A stretch of DNA of 9,387 nucleotides from Clostridiales bacterium (GTDB lineage Bacteria; Bacillota; Clostridia; Oscillospirales; Acutalibacteraceae). The stretch lies in the NCBI GenBank assembly GCA_019416395.1, contig DXXH01000093.1:1-9387 (forward strand), in the 5' to 3' direction. This document shows, piece after piece, positions 1 to 6,444 of the stretch. How positions within the stretch are numbered: the stretch's first letter is position 1; the number at the start of each line of letters is the position of its first letter. Both the position numbers and the translations under genes were made by a program. The notes under the pieces were generated by a model. That model saw only the letters and a program-made list of their open reading frames with translations, was not told the DNA's origin and did no database searches.

Positions 1-17
1 CCCTCTCCAGCACCCGG

Positions 18-70
18 AACGCACCCGGTTTCGCCTTTTTCTGGCTTTTCCGGGTGCGTTTTTCTCTTTT
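18..70 (+). terminator. Rho-independent terminator at the left edge
   Basis: An 11-bp perfect stem (AACGCACCCGG at 18-28 with CCGGGTGCGTT at 50-60) encloses a 21-nt loop and is followed by a T-rich run (TTTCTCTTTT). It probably ends a plus-strand transcript that lies outside the window. The first 17 bases are too short to assign. Confidence 0.75.
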
Positions 71-130
71 TCGCTGCTTTCTGGCCGCAAAATTTTCATG
101 CCGGTTTTTGTGCATCCTGCCGCATAGTGG

Positions 131-205
131 TTACAAGTTAAAGCCGTCCGTGATGCCATGTAGACGAGAGGTGTCTTTTTTCACATAGTTCTCTTTGCTT
201 TCCAT
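131..205 (-). pseudogene. Integrase C-terminal remnant
   Basis: Read on the minus strand, this stretch encodes a 24-residue ORF ending in YVKKDTSRLHGITDGFNL and a TAA stop. The full-length tyrosine recombinase at 1053-2270 ends in YVKKDTSRLRGITNGFNL, so 16 of 18 residues match, while the DNA is only roughly 70% identical. Homology begins just after the position of the catalytic tyrosine (Tyr387 of the intact protein). The residues before it (MESKEN) do not match, so the catalytic domain is missing. I read it as the tail of a second, related integrase left by an earlier insertion or rearrangement, not a functional gene. A recent duplication is unlikely because silent positions have diverged while the amino acids have not. 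Confidence 0.8.
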
Positions 206-236
206 TCTACTGTTCATTCCCTTGCTTCAAAAAACG

Positions 237-245
237 TGCTATAAT
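237..245 (+). promoter_or_regulatory. Extended -10 promoter for the hydrolase gene
   Basis: TGC-TATAAT (TG at 237-238, perfect TATAAT at 240-245) is an extended -10 element, which can work without a good -35; none is seen at 17 bp spacing. It implies a start near 252 and a leader of about 37 nt before the ATG at 289. Confidence 0.6.
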
Positions 246-288
246 TTCTTTGACTTTTATCCCCGACAACCCCAGGAGGATACCGTTT

Positions 289-1041
289 ATGCGTTTCGTT
301 CAATATGGAAACCCAGGGTCTAAAACAGTGATTTTCCTGCACGGCGGTGGACTTTCTACTTGGAATTTCAGGGACGAAGCCGAGATATTGCAAGGCCGCT
401 TCCATATTTTGATTCCAATCCTAGACGGACACCATGGCAGTGATCAAAAATTCACTTCTATCGAGGAAAATGCCGCCAGGATTATCCGCTATATCGACTC
501 CAGATTCCAGGGGCAGGTATTTTTAATTGCAGGCCTCTCTCTCGGCGGCCAAGTGCTTGTGGAAATGCTATCCCAACGAAATAACATCTGCGAATTTGCC
601 ATTATAGAAAGCACACTGGCATTGCCTACAAATGCTACGGCCATGTTGGTCAAGCCTGTCTTTTCCCTATGCTATCCCCTTGTGAAAAAGCGCTGGTACG
701 CAAAGCTTCAATGCAAAGCGCTGCACATAAGGGATTCCCTGTTCGAAGATTACTTTCGCGACAGCTCCCAGATTAAAAAGGATGACATGATTGCATTTTT
801 GAAGGCCAACGCTGCGTATACGGTCAAAGACTCCCTCTCCCATTGCTGCGCCAAGACACTTATCCTGGTAGGTGGAAGGGAACGAGAAATTATGAAAAAA
901 TCCGCGAAGCTGCTGAGAGAGACAATCCAGGAGTCAGTACTGGAAGAGATACCCGGCTATTACCATGGGGACTTCAGCCTGAATCATCCTCAAGAATTTT
1001 CGTACAAACTGCTGGATTGGATCTTTGACAGGACACATTGA
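289..1041 (+). CDS. Alpha/beta hydrolase
   Basis: A 250-residue cytosolic serine hydrolase with no signal peptide. Seen in the sequence: the oxyanion motif HGGG at residues 18-21, the nucleophile elbow GLSLGG with Ser84, and a C-terminal His226 in the context GYYHGDFS, as expected of a catalytic histidine. The usual strand-7 acid is not a plain Asp; the segment VGGREREIMKK offers Glu198 or Glu200. The length fits the family. I chose the ATG at 289 because AGGAGG lies 9 nt upstream at 274-279; a longer TTG start at 250 has no such site. The gene has its own extended -10 promoter and is transcribed alone, converging on the integrase with 11 nt between stops. It lies between two integrase tails, so it may be an acquired passenger. 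The substrate is unknown; an esterase, lipase-like enzyme or C-C hydrolase are all possible. Confidence 0.85.
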   Translation: MRFVQYGNPGSKTVIFLHGGGLSTWNFRDEAEILQGRFHILIPILDGHHGSDQKFTSIEENAARIIRYIDSRFQGQVFLIAGLSLGGQVLVEMLSQRNNICEFAIIESTLALPTNATAMLVKPVFSLCYPLVKKRWYAKLQCKALHIRDSLFEDYFRDSSQIKKDDMIAFLKANAAYTVKDSLSHCCAKTLILVGGREREIMKKSAKLLRETIQESVLEEIPGYYHGDFSLNHPQEFSYKLLDWIFDRTH

Positions 1042-1052
1042 TTTTATGTCAT

Positions 1053-2270
1053 TCACAAATTGAAGCCGTTGGTGATTCCTCTCAACCGGGATGTGTCCTT
1101 CTTGACGTAGTATAGCTCAGTGATCTGGCTCGTGCTATGGCCCAGCAGGTCTGCTACCTGTCTTGGCGTTAAGGATTTGATGCTGCCGTTCTCCTGCTTA
1201 ATGCCGTTTACCAGGCTGGAGGCAAAGGTATGTCTGAGAGAGTGCAACCCTTTCTTCTCTATCCCTGCTGCCGCAAGTATCCTGTAATAACGCTTGCGGA
1301 AATTCACAGGCCGAGTGTAATTGCCATGTTCATCCGGCACCAGGGGCCTTTCCTCTCCGAAGTATGCTTCCTTCCGCAAGTCCTGTATCATGGCGATGGC
1401 GGTGTCGTTCAAGGGTACTGAGCGTTTACTGGTGGCGGACTTCAGCTTGCCCACTTTCACATCCCGGCCTGGCTCAGCTTGTAGGCCGTCCCTGCGCCAG
1501 ACCTCTTTCACACCTCTTTCGAGATGCAAAACCCGGCGCTCCAAGTCGATATCGTTATTGAGCAGGCCCAGCAATTCTCCCGTCCGCAGGCCAGTGTTCA
1601 GCATGAGAATGTAGGCCGCTGCCTGCTGGTATTTGCGCTTGCCGTTGGAGAATGTGGCGAACGCCTCCCGCTTGAATTTGGCAATCTCTGTGGGGCTGAA
1701 CACCGTCACAGCTTCTTGCTCTGGCAAACATTCTTTGTCCTGAGCGGTAAGGAAATTAGCTTTCTTCATCATCGGCACGGATTGCATGGGGTTCTTCTGG
1801 ATGAAACTCTCTTCTGTAAGGTAGCGGAAATACTCGTTGAGCAGGATATGTACCTTCTTCACCGTGGTGTAGGCGAAACCCTGTTCCATCCAATGGTTCA
1901 GCACGGATTTCAGGTCGGCAGCAGTGATGTCCCCCACGATTTTCTCCCCAATCAGCGGGAACACTTGGTGTTGGGCTGTACATTCCAGCCGGTCGTATGT
2001 GGTGCGCTCCACCGATGGGAACTTGAAAACCTGAAGCCAATGGGTCAGGCTGTCCTTGAGCGTTTTCTGTGACTCGTCCGAGTTGCGCACTTCTGCGTTG
2101 AATTGTGCAATGTAGGTTGTAATTTTCTGTTGTGCTTCCGTCTTGGTTTTGCTGGAGAATACTTTGCGGCGTTTGACTCCCTGCTCGTCAAAGTACCAGA
2201 TGACGCTTTGCCAGCGGCCATCAGTACGTCTGAACACGTTGCCGTTTGTAGTGAGTCGTTTTTGCGGCAT
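1053..2270 (-). CDS. int: Tyrosine recombinase / integrase
   Basis: A 405-residue site-specific recombinase of the phage integrase family, which cuts and rejoins attachment sites through a covalent tyrosine intermediate. Residues about 8-57 form an arm-binding-type N-terminal domain (VFRRTDGRWQSVIWYFDEQG), about 70-160 a SAM-like core-binding domain, and about 190-395 the catalytic domain. The catalytic set is complete: Arg229 (GLRTGE), Lys277, His343 and Arg346 (HSLRH), His378 (LLGHS) and Tyr387 (ELYYVKKD). I start it at the ATG ending at 2270, 11 nt after AAAGGAGG; the TTG 15 codons upstream has no ribosome site. It resembles integrases of Firmicute integrative and conjugative or mobilizable elements. 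No excisionase or relaxase gene is evident nearby. The tRNA-Trp attachment scar at 8955-8999 is a plausible target, though this pairing is inferred. Confidence 0.93.
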   Translation of the reverse strand: MPQKRLTTNGNVFRRTDGRWQSVIWYFDEQGVKRRKVFSSKTKTEAQQKITTYIAQFNAEVRNSDESQKTLKDSLTHWLQVFKFPSVERTTYDRLECTAQHQVFPLIGEKIVGDITAADLKSVLNHWMEQGFAYTTVKKVHILLNEYFRYLTEESFIQKNPMQSVPMMKKANFLTAQDKECLPEQEAVTVFSPTEIAKFKREAFATFSNGKRKYQQAAAYILMLNTGLRTGELLGLLNNDIDLERRVLHLERGVKEVWRRDGLQAEPGRDVKVGKLKSATSKRSVPLNDTAIAMIQDLRKEAYFGEERPLVPDEHGNYTRPVNFRKRYYRILAAAGIEKKGLHSLRHTFASSLVNGIKQENGSIKSLTPRQVADLLGHSTSQITELYYVKKDTSRLRGITNGFNL

Positions 2271-2427
2271 AGTTGGCGGTTCCTCCTTTCGGATGTTTTC
2301 TTCAACTACCAACACTACTCTAGAGGCTTTGGCTATGTCCAGCCCTAGTTTTCGAACTGGGTGGAGAAAAATCTCCCCGCCTTTTGGTGGATTTACACCT
2401 GTCTGGGGCAGAAATTTCCTCTTGGGT

Positions 2428-2469
2428 CTATTCTTTGTTTAGCAGCGCAGTTTTTGATGTGGGGTACCC
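2428..2469. repeat. Leader repeat, copy 1 (upstream of integrase)
   Basis: CTATTCTTTGTTTA (2428-2441) is followed 20 nt later by the palindrome GGGTACCC (2462-2469). The same pair recurs at 3588-3627. On the minus strand the palindrome overlaps an AAGGAGGG Shine-Dalgarno-like run, but no convincing start codon follows here. It may be a shared regulatory or binding site, or a remnant of a duplicated leader. Confidence 0.55.
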
Positions 2470-2513
2470 TCCTTAATGCAGAGGAAAAGAAGGGGATTTC
2501 AAAAAGGGGGTTC

Positions 2514-2587
2514 GGGGCTTAGCCCCGCCAATTGTGCTCGGCGGACAGCCGAGCGCTCTGCTTGCCCTGCCTAAAGGCAGGTTTTTT
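2514..2587 (+). ncRNA. Three-hairpin block, candidate small RNA 3' end or oriT-like structure
   Basis: Three perfect hairpins lie in succession: GGGGC/GCCCC (2514-2526, 3-nt loop), GCTCGGC/GCCGAGC (2536-2554, 5-nt loop) and CCTGCC/GGCAGG (2566-2581, 4-nt loop). The last is followed at once by six T residues, so as plus-strand RNA it has the form of an intrinsic terminator. No coding gene is seen upstream on the plus strand, so the transcript it would end is non-coding, or the block acts as DNA (for example a transfer origin). The function is inferred. Confidence 0.4.
2566..2587 (+). terminator. Terminator hairpin CCTGCC-TAAA-GGCAGG with T6
   Basis: A 6-bp GC-rich stem with a 4-nt loop is followed directly by TTTTTT at 2582-2587. 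The direction is plus strand, against the flanking integrase and HTH genes. Confidence 0.65.
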
Positions 2588-2755
2588 CTGCTTTTTACAC
2601 TACCGCTACCACTGCCTATATGTCCAGCTTTTTATTCTTACATTTTTGTGACGATGCTCTTTGATTACTAGGACTTTATTTTTCAGCTTTTCATCCTTTC
2701 AGAACTTTCCTTCGGTGGCTCTTTACCGCTGCTGCCAAGCCTTCACAGAGGCCTT
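2588..2755. other. Intergenic stretch with no gene seen
   Basis: T-rich plus-strand sequence between the three-hairpin block and the 200-bp-spaced repeats. No ORF has both a ribosome site and protein-like composition. It separates the integrase module from the HTH module. Confidence 0.5.
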
Positions 2756-2777
2756 ACACGCCTCCAACAGGGCGTGT
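2756..2777. other. Hairpin ACACGCC / GGCGTGT
   Basis: A 7-bp perfect inverted repeat (2756-2762 with 2771-2777) has an 8-nt loop that contains the start of the first long direct repeat (CCAACAG). No T tract follows, so it is more likely a protein-binding or origin structure than a terminator. Confidence 0.5.
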
Positions 2778-2844
2778 GAGGAACTTCCCTGGTGTCGTTC
2801 CCCTACCCCGTCCCCTGACCGGCCAAAAATCGCCGCACAGGGCC
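2764..2844. repeat. Degenerate direct repeat, copy A
   Basis: Copy A of a repeat of about 80 bp whose second copy begins exactly 200 bp later, at 2964. Shared blocks in order are CCAACAGGGC, TGGTGTCGTT, CCCTACCC, AAAATCGC and CACAGGGCC. Copy A carries about 10 extra bases before AAAATCGC. Its place just downstream of a replication-initiator-like gene suggests a replication or transfer origin. Confidence 0.65.
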
Positions 2845-2874
2845 AAGTTTGTTTTTCTCCCCAGAACGAGCTTA

Positions 2875-2898
2875 CCCCTCCCCCTAAAGGGGGAGGGG
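2875..2898. other. Perfect GC-rich hairpin between the two repeats
   Basis: A 10-bp perfect stem (CCCCTCCCCC at 2875-2884, GGGGGAGGGG at 2889-2898) has a TAAA loop. No T tract follows. The G-rich strand continues as CGGGGT, so it could fold as a very stable hairpin or form G-quadruplex-type structures. It lies midway between the 200-bp-spaced repeats. Confidence 0.65.
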
Positions 2899-2963
2899 CG
2901 GGGTATCGTCTTTCCTGGGTTGGTCGGGTTTGCCCTGCTCGTTCACAACGGGGCCACACTGGC

Positions 2964-3033
2964 CCAACAGGGCCTGTTCGGGGCTTCAGTGGTGTCGTTT
3001 CCCTACCCGGCTCTCAAAATCGCACACAGGGCC
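2964..3033. repeat. Degenerate direct repeat, copy B
   Basis: Second copy of the repeat at 2764-2844, with the same order of blocks: CCAACAGGGC, TGGTGTCGTT, CCCTACCC, AAAATCGC, CACAGGGCC. It is shortened by about 10 bp before AAAATCGC. Just left of it GGCCC-AACA-GGGCC makes a small hairpin, and just right a partial extra unit (GCACAGGGGCGAGTTTG) echoes the end of copy A. Confidence 0.65.
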
Positions 3034-3054
3034 GCACAGGGGCGAGTTTGGCAC

Positions 3055-3453
3055 TCATTTCCTTTTCCTGGTGCGCTTAGGGTTTGGCAGGGCTGATAGG
3101 TCCTTCTCCAGCTTGTAATTCACCGCCTCCTGGATGGGACGAATGGTGAACTGTAGGGTACCATTCCGCACCATTCCTTCCTTTGTACGCACCTTGGTGG
3201 GCTCCACATCGATGAGCCGTTTCTCCTCCAGCTGGTAAATGTACTTTGAAATGGTGTTGGCGCTCATGCCGGTGTGCTGACTTATGCGTCCGATGCTGGG
3301 CCAGCACTGGTGAGTTTTCCTGTCCTCACAGAAAATCAAGTAGGCGTATAGGGATAGCTCTCCGGGGCTAAGCCCCAAGGTGAAGATCTCATTAGGAAGA
3401 AGAAAATAGCGGCCCAATGGGCTGCGATTGGTGTAAGTGTTTTCGAATTCCGT
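3055..3453 (-). CDS. HTH replication-initiator-like protein (start codon uncertain)
   Basis: A winged-helix/HTH_36-like protein of the kind found beside integrases and origins in Firmicute mobile elements. It begins LGRYFLLPNEIF and carries a helix-turn-helix in the segment WPSIGRISQHTGMSANTIS, a wing around YIYQLEEKRLIDVEP, and a basic C-terminus (PKRTRKRK). The reading frame is open from a TGA at 3478-3480. The first standard start is TTG at 3415-3417 (120 residues), but it has no ribosome site and cuts into the apparent domain. A strong GGGAGGG at 3461-3467 sits 7 nt before ACG (3451-3453), which would give TEFENTYTNRSPLGRYF, so the native ATG may have mutated to ACG. It lies next to the 200-bp-spaced repeats, which fits an origin-binding role. 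DNA binding is well supported; the initiator role is inferred. Confidence 0.7.
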   Translation of the reverse strand, partial: TEFENTYTNRSPLGRYFLLPNEIFTLGLSPGELSLYAYLIFCEDRKTHQCWPSIGRISQHTGMSANTISKYIYQLEEKRLIDVEPTKVRTKEGMVRNGTLQFTIRPIQEAVNYKLEKDLSALPNPKRTRKRK

Positions 3454-3477
3454 GGTGTTACCCTCCCAAGTGATTTT

Positions 3478-3615
3478 TCAAAATTCTACACCTATGTTCC
3501 AGTCTATGTCCATAGAGAAATCAAATTTTGCAGCTCGTTCACAGATATATTCTTGCAAGTGTTTCTCAAAACCGTTTTTGGGAAGTCCTATTCTTTGTTT
3601 ACAGTCCCGCAAATT
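3478..3615 (-). CDS. Possible small protein upstream of the HTH gene
   Basis: A short minus-strand frame ending with TGA at 3478-3480, in the same frame as the HTH gene that follows. From a TTG at about 3613-3615 it would encode about 45 residues including KQRIGLPKNGFEKHLQEYIC and ending WNIGVEF. A G-rich GGGGGAGGGG lies about 12 nt upstream, which is a loose spacing. The composition is protein-like, with balanced charged and aromatic residues, but I recognise no family. It could be a real leader peptide or small protein. It could also be the 5' part of a longer HTH gene split by a premature TGA; the shared frame makes this second reading worth considering. Confidence 0.3.
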   Translation of the reverse strand, partial: NLRDCKQRIGLPKNGFEKHLQEYICERAAKFDFSMDIDWNIGVEF

Positions 3616-3627
3616 TTGAGGGTACCC
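3588..3627. repeat. Leader repeat, copy 2 (upstream of HTH gene)
   Basis: CTATTCTTTGTTTA (3588-3601), followed 18 nt later by GGGTACCC (3620-3627), matches the pair at 2428-2469. The intervening bases are partly similar (CGCA and TTTTGA blocks). Both copies precede minus-strand genes of the element (HTH gene and integrase), which suggests common control or a duplicated leader. Confidence 0.55.
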
Positions 3628-3644
3628 CTCCCCCAATTTCGAGC

Positions 3645-3674
3645 AAGCAAAAGGCCGGGATCGCTCCCAGCCTT
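3645..3674 (-). terminator. Terminator of the importer operon
   Basis: On the minus strand, AAGGCTGGGA and TCCCGGCCTT form a 10-bp stem (one T-G pair) with a GCGA loop, followed by TTTTGCTTGC. It begins 12 nt after the stop codon of the last operon gene at 3687. Confidence 0.75.
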
Positions 3675-3686
3675 TCCCGCAACATT

Positions 3687-4763
3687 TTATAGTGTTTCGT
3701 GAAGCTCGATCCAGCCCTGGGGGTGCATCCATGACGCGGTGTGGTAGGGCACTACCTGGGCAAAGATATTTTGGGCCTCCAGCTCACGGCGCTGCCGGTT
3801 TGTGCAATGGACAGGCACCCGGGCAAACTGGGCTTTTCCCTCTTCCATCAGCTTCCAAGCGGGAGATCCCTGCTCCACGGAACCTGTGAGGACGATACCT
3901 CCGCTGTGAGCGAATCGTTCTCCCATTTCCGCCAGTTCGCACCGGCGCAGCTGGGGATCGCTGACAAAGCAAAAGCCGGATTTTGGCGGGTAATCCCCCA
4001 AAGGCCGCACCTGGACAGCGGCCAGGGCTTGCCGGGCCTGGGGCAGAGTCCAGGCCTCATCCGTGGACAAAGACTGTGCCTGCCGTTGAAAGTGGCCGTC
4101 CCCATAAAAGGGTATTTGAGGCCAGCGTGCCTGTAACAGGAGGAGTATTTCCTGGCCCCTGCCATACTTTGGAACAGGGAACAACACTGCCTTTTTCTGA
4201 GACACATAGGGTTCCACCGCATCCAAAAAGTCCTTTCCCATTTGCCGGGGAGAGCGCGGTTCTTCACCATAGGCGCTGTCCAGAACAGCCAAATCCGCCA
4301 CCCTGCCCCGGATAGGATCTACCCCATAGACAAGGCTTGATTCCGTGTAATCGCCGCTGAAAAGCAGTCGAATCCCCTCCAGCTGGAAGGCGTACCACAC
4401 GCTTCCGGCACAGTGGCCCGCCCTGCCCCATTCCAAGAAAAGCCCTTCCGGAGGTTGAAAAGTCTCTAAGGGCTGATACTCTGCCACCGTTTTTCCCAAC
4501 TGGTTCAACGTTTTCTGAGAGGCAACCACAACGCCGTGGAAACCCTGGCCAACAAACCAGGGCAAAGCCCCGGTATGGTCAGCGTGGGAGTGGGTCAAAA
4601 AGATGTAGTCTAAGGGGACGATCTGCTCCGGCGCAAGGTGGGGGTAAGGCTGGGCGGCTCCAACCATGACGCCGCAGTCCACCAAAAAGGAGAGCGACTC
4701 CCCTTCCACCAAGAAGCAGTTGCGCCCGTGCTCCCCTACACCGCCGGCAAATGTGACTTTCAC
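3687..4763 (-). CDS. Metallo-beta-lactamase-fold, beta-CASP-like hydrolase
   Basis: A 358-residue cytosolic protein, last in the operon. It has the metal motif THSHADHTG (His58, His60, Asp62, His63), a third-motif His117 (AGHCAGSVW) and Asp138 (FSGDYT). It also has beta-CASP hallmarks: LDSAYG (Asp162, usually Asp/Glu-Ser-Thr-Tyr-Gly), FPVPKYGRGQE at 196-205, VLTGSVEQGS, and a final PYHT with His341. The usual motif-B SxHxD is replaced by HCTNRQRREL, so the canonical His aligns with Asn322 unless His319 takes its place. Most beta-CASP enzymes are nucleases (RNase J and CPSF-type), but this one may act on another phosphodiester. I chose GTG at 4761-4763 because its TGA overlap with the permease stop and GAAGGG 6 nt upstream point to translational coupling. 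The substrate is unknown, and its link to import is inferred from the overlap. Confidence 0.85.
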   Translation of the reverse strand: MKVTFAGGVGEHGRNCFLVEGESLSFLVDCGVMVGAAQPYPHLAPEQIVPLDYIFLTHSHADHTGALPWFVGQGFHGVVVASQKTLNQLGKTVAEYQPLETFQPPEGLFLEWGRAGHCAGSVWYAFQLEGIRLLFSGDYTESSLVYGVDPIRGRVADLAVLDSAYGEEPRSPRQMGKDFLDAVEPYVSQKKAVLFPVPKYGRGQEILLLLQARWPQIPFYGDGHFQRQAQSLSTDEAWTLPQARQALAAVQVRPLGDYPPKSGFCFVSDPQLRRCELAEMGERFAHSGGIVLTGSVEQGSPAWKLMEEGKAQFARVPVHCTNRQRRELEAQNIFAQVVPYHTASWMHPQGWIELHETL

Positions 4764-6421
4764 TTGGCACCCTTCTTTCTCTCGGCAAAACCGTTCATCA
4801 GCAGCAGAGCCCCTGTGGTGATAAGCACGCACAACACCGCCATAGCCATGCCAAGGGATACACTGCCTTGTTCAAACTCCCGGTTGATGTAGGTGGAAAC
4901 CACCAGCACGTTGGGAGGGGCGATCAAGCTGGCGGTGACCAGCTCCCGGAAGGCAATAATGAAGATCATCATGGCGCCGCCCAGAATGCCCCGGCCAATC
5001 ATAGGCAGGGTGACCCGGCGGAACACATACAGGGGCGTACCCCCAAAGGTGCGGCCCGCTTGAATCAAACTATCGTTAATTTGGTTGAAGGCGGAGGTGA
5101 CATACTGGACGGTATAGGGCACATAGAGCACCACATAGGCCAGCACCATGATCCCCATGGTGTTGTACAGAGGCAGCACATCGTAAATGGCGTTCCAGAA
5201 CAACATAATGCCGATGACCAGCACAATGGCGGGCAGCATCTCCGGCAGAAGGCTGACCCCCTCCAGCACTTTTTTCAAAGGGCCCTTGGCTTTGCGGACC
5301 GCCATCACTACCAAAGTGCCCAGCACAGAGCAGATCAAGGCGGAGGCCACCGCCAGGAACAGGCTGTTCCCAATGGCCCGCAGGCTTTTGTCTGTGGTGA
5401 AGAGCTCCCCGTAGTGCTCCAGTGTGAAATTGCCAGGGGCCAGCCCATACCCCCGCAGTTTAATCAGGGAACTGGCGATGATGGAAAAGTAGGGGATGCC
5501 AATGGAAACGAGGATCACCAGGCACACCCAGCCCCAGGCCCCCGCCAGGCCGCCCTTTCCCAACCGGGTTTTGGCATGGCGGCTCCCCTTGCCGCTGACC
5601 AGCCGGTAGGTATTGTGGTTGGTGATGTAATTTTGCAGCAGCCACAGCCCCATGCAAATCACAATGAGCACCGAGGACAGGCTGGCGGATTTGCCGAAAT
5701 CAATGGGGGCGGTGGTGGAATAGCGGTGGATATCCGTGGTGAACACATAGAATCCGATGCGGCGGCCCAAAGTGTAGGGCGTGCCGTACTCTGAAAGGGT
5801 CTTGACAAACACCAACAGAGCGGCGATGGCGTAATTTCCAGTGAGCAGCGGGGCGAAGATCTTCCGCAGCCGGGCGCCGAACCCCGCCCCGAACACGGCC
5901 CCGCTCTCCTCCAAGCTGGCGGGGATGTTCAGGATGGCGTTTTTCAAAATGGTCATCATGAAAGGAAAGACGTTTAGGGTCATCACCAGCACCAGGCCGC
6001 CAAAAGAGAAAAAGCCCTCGGAGAAGGAGCCGGTGAAGGGAAACAACTGCTGGAACAGGCCCCGCTTCTGCATGAACAAGATCCATCCCATGGAGGCAAT
6101 GTAGGGAGGCGTCATAAAGGGCACCATAAACACGATGTCCAGCCACTTGTGGCGGCCCAACTGGGTACGGGCCAGCAAGTAGGCGGTGGGAGCGGCGATC
6201 ACCGTGGAGCAAAGGGTGACGCACACGCCCAAGATGAGAGAGTTCCAAATGGTTTGCAGGTTTTCCGGGTCGGCGATAATCTGCCCGGCCCGATATAAGT
6301 CAAGGCGGCCATCCACGATGACCGCCTTGGCAAATACCGAAACCAGGGGGCAGACGATCAAAAACGCCAGGATAGCCAGCAGCGCGAAAGCTCCGCTTTT
6401 TCGGGTAATTGATTGTCGCAT
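4760..6421 (-). CDS. ABC importer permease, fused double domain (Fe3+/phosphonate type)
   Basis: A 553-residue inner-membrane permease with two BPD-type transport domains in one chain, as in FbpB/AfuB and PhnU2 proteins of similar length. Hydrophobic segments are visible from about residue 10-33 on through both halves, about twelve in all. The two cytoplasmic EAA loops that contact the ATPase are at about 170-192 (EESGAVFGAGFGARLRKIF) and 454-476 (IQAGRTFGGTPLYVFRRV). A hydrophilic linker rich in Lys/Arg at about 270-290 joins the halves. The start ATG is preceded by GGAGGAAGT, and the lipoprotein gene ends 23 nt upstream. Its TGA overlaps the GTG of the next gene. One chain supplies both halves of the translocation channel, so no second permease gene is needed. 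The substrate class is uncertain. Confidence 0.92.
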   Translation of the reverse strand: MRQSITRKSGAFALLAILAFLIVCPLVSVFAKAVIVDGRLDLYRAGQIIADPENLQTIWNSLILGVCVTLCSTVIAAPTAYLLARTQLGRHKWLDIVFMVPFMTPPYIASMGWILFMQKRGLFQQLFPFTGSFSEGFFSFGGLVLVMTLNVFPFMMTILKNAILNIPASLEESGAVFGAGFGARLRKIFAPLLTGNYAIAALLVFVKTLSEYGTPYTLGRRIGFYVFTTDIHRYSTTAPIDFGKSASLSSVLIVICMGLWLLQNYITNHNTYRLVSGKGSRHAKTRLGKGGLAGAWGWVCLVILVSIGIPYFSIIASSLIKLRGYGLAPGNFTLEHYGELFTTDKSLRAIGNSLFLAVASALICSVLGTLVVMAVRKAKGPLKKVLEGVSLLPEMLPAIVLVIGIMLFWNAIYDVLPLYNTMGIMVLAYVVLYVPYTVQYVTSAFNQINDSLIQAGRTFGGTPLYVFRRVTLPMIGRGILGGAMMIFIIAFRELVTASLIAPPNVLVVSTYINREFEQGSVSLGMAMAVLCVLITTGALLLMNGFAERKKGAK

Positions 6422-6444
6422 ACTTCCTCCGGTGTGACGCTATT

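Noticed and set aside
1..17. The 3' end of another tRNA at the left edge
   Set aside because: CCCTCTCCAGCACC loosely resembles a T-stem plus acceptor end, but too little is visible and it does not match the tRNA-Trp core.
222..245. TTGCTT as the -35 of the hydrolase promoter
   Set aside because: Spacing to TATAAT is only 12 bp; the extended -10 (TGC-TATAAT) explains the promoter better.
2764..3033. CRISPR array
   Set aside because: There are only two copies, they are degenerate and 200 bp apart, and no cas genes are present.
2661..3118. Overlapping open frames in the repeat region
   Set aside because: They are Pro/Gly/Arg-rich frames over repeats and hairpins, present on both strands, without ribosome sites; better explained as structured non-coding DNA.
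4868..5794. Long plus-strand open frame across the permease gene
   Set aside because: Its Gln/His/Gly-rich translation is the mirror of permease codons; there is no start signal and no domain.
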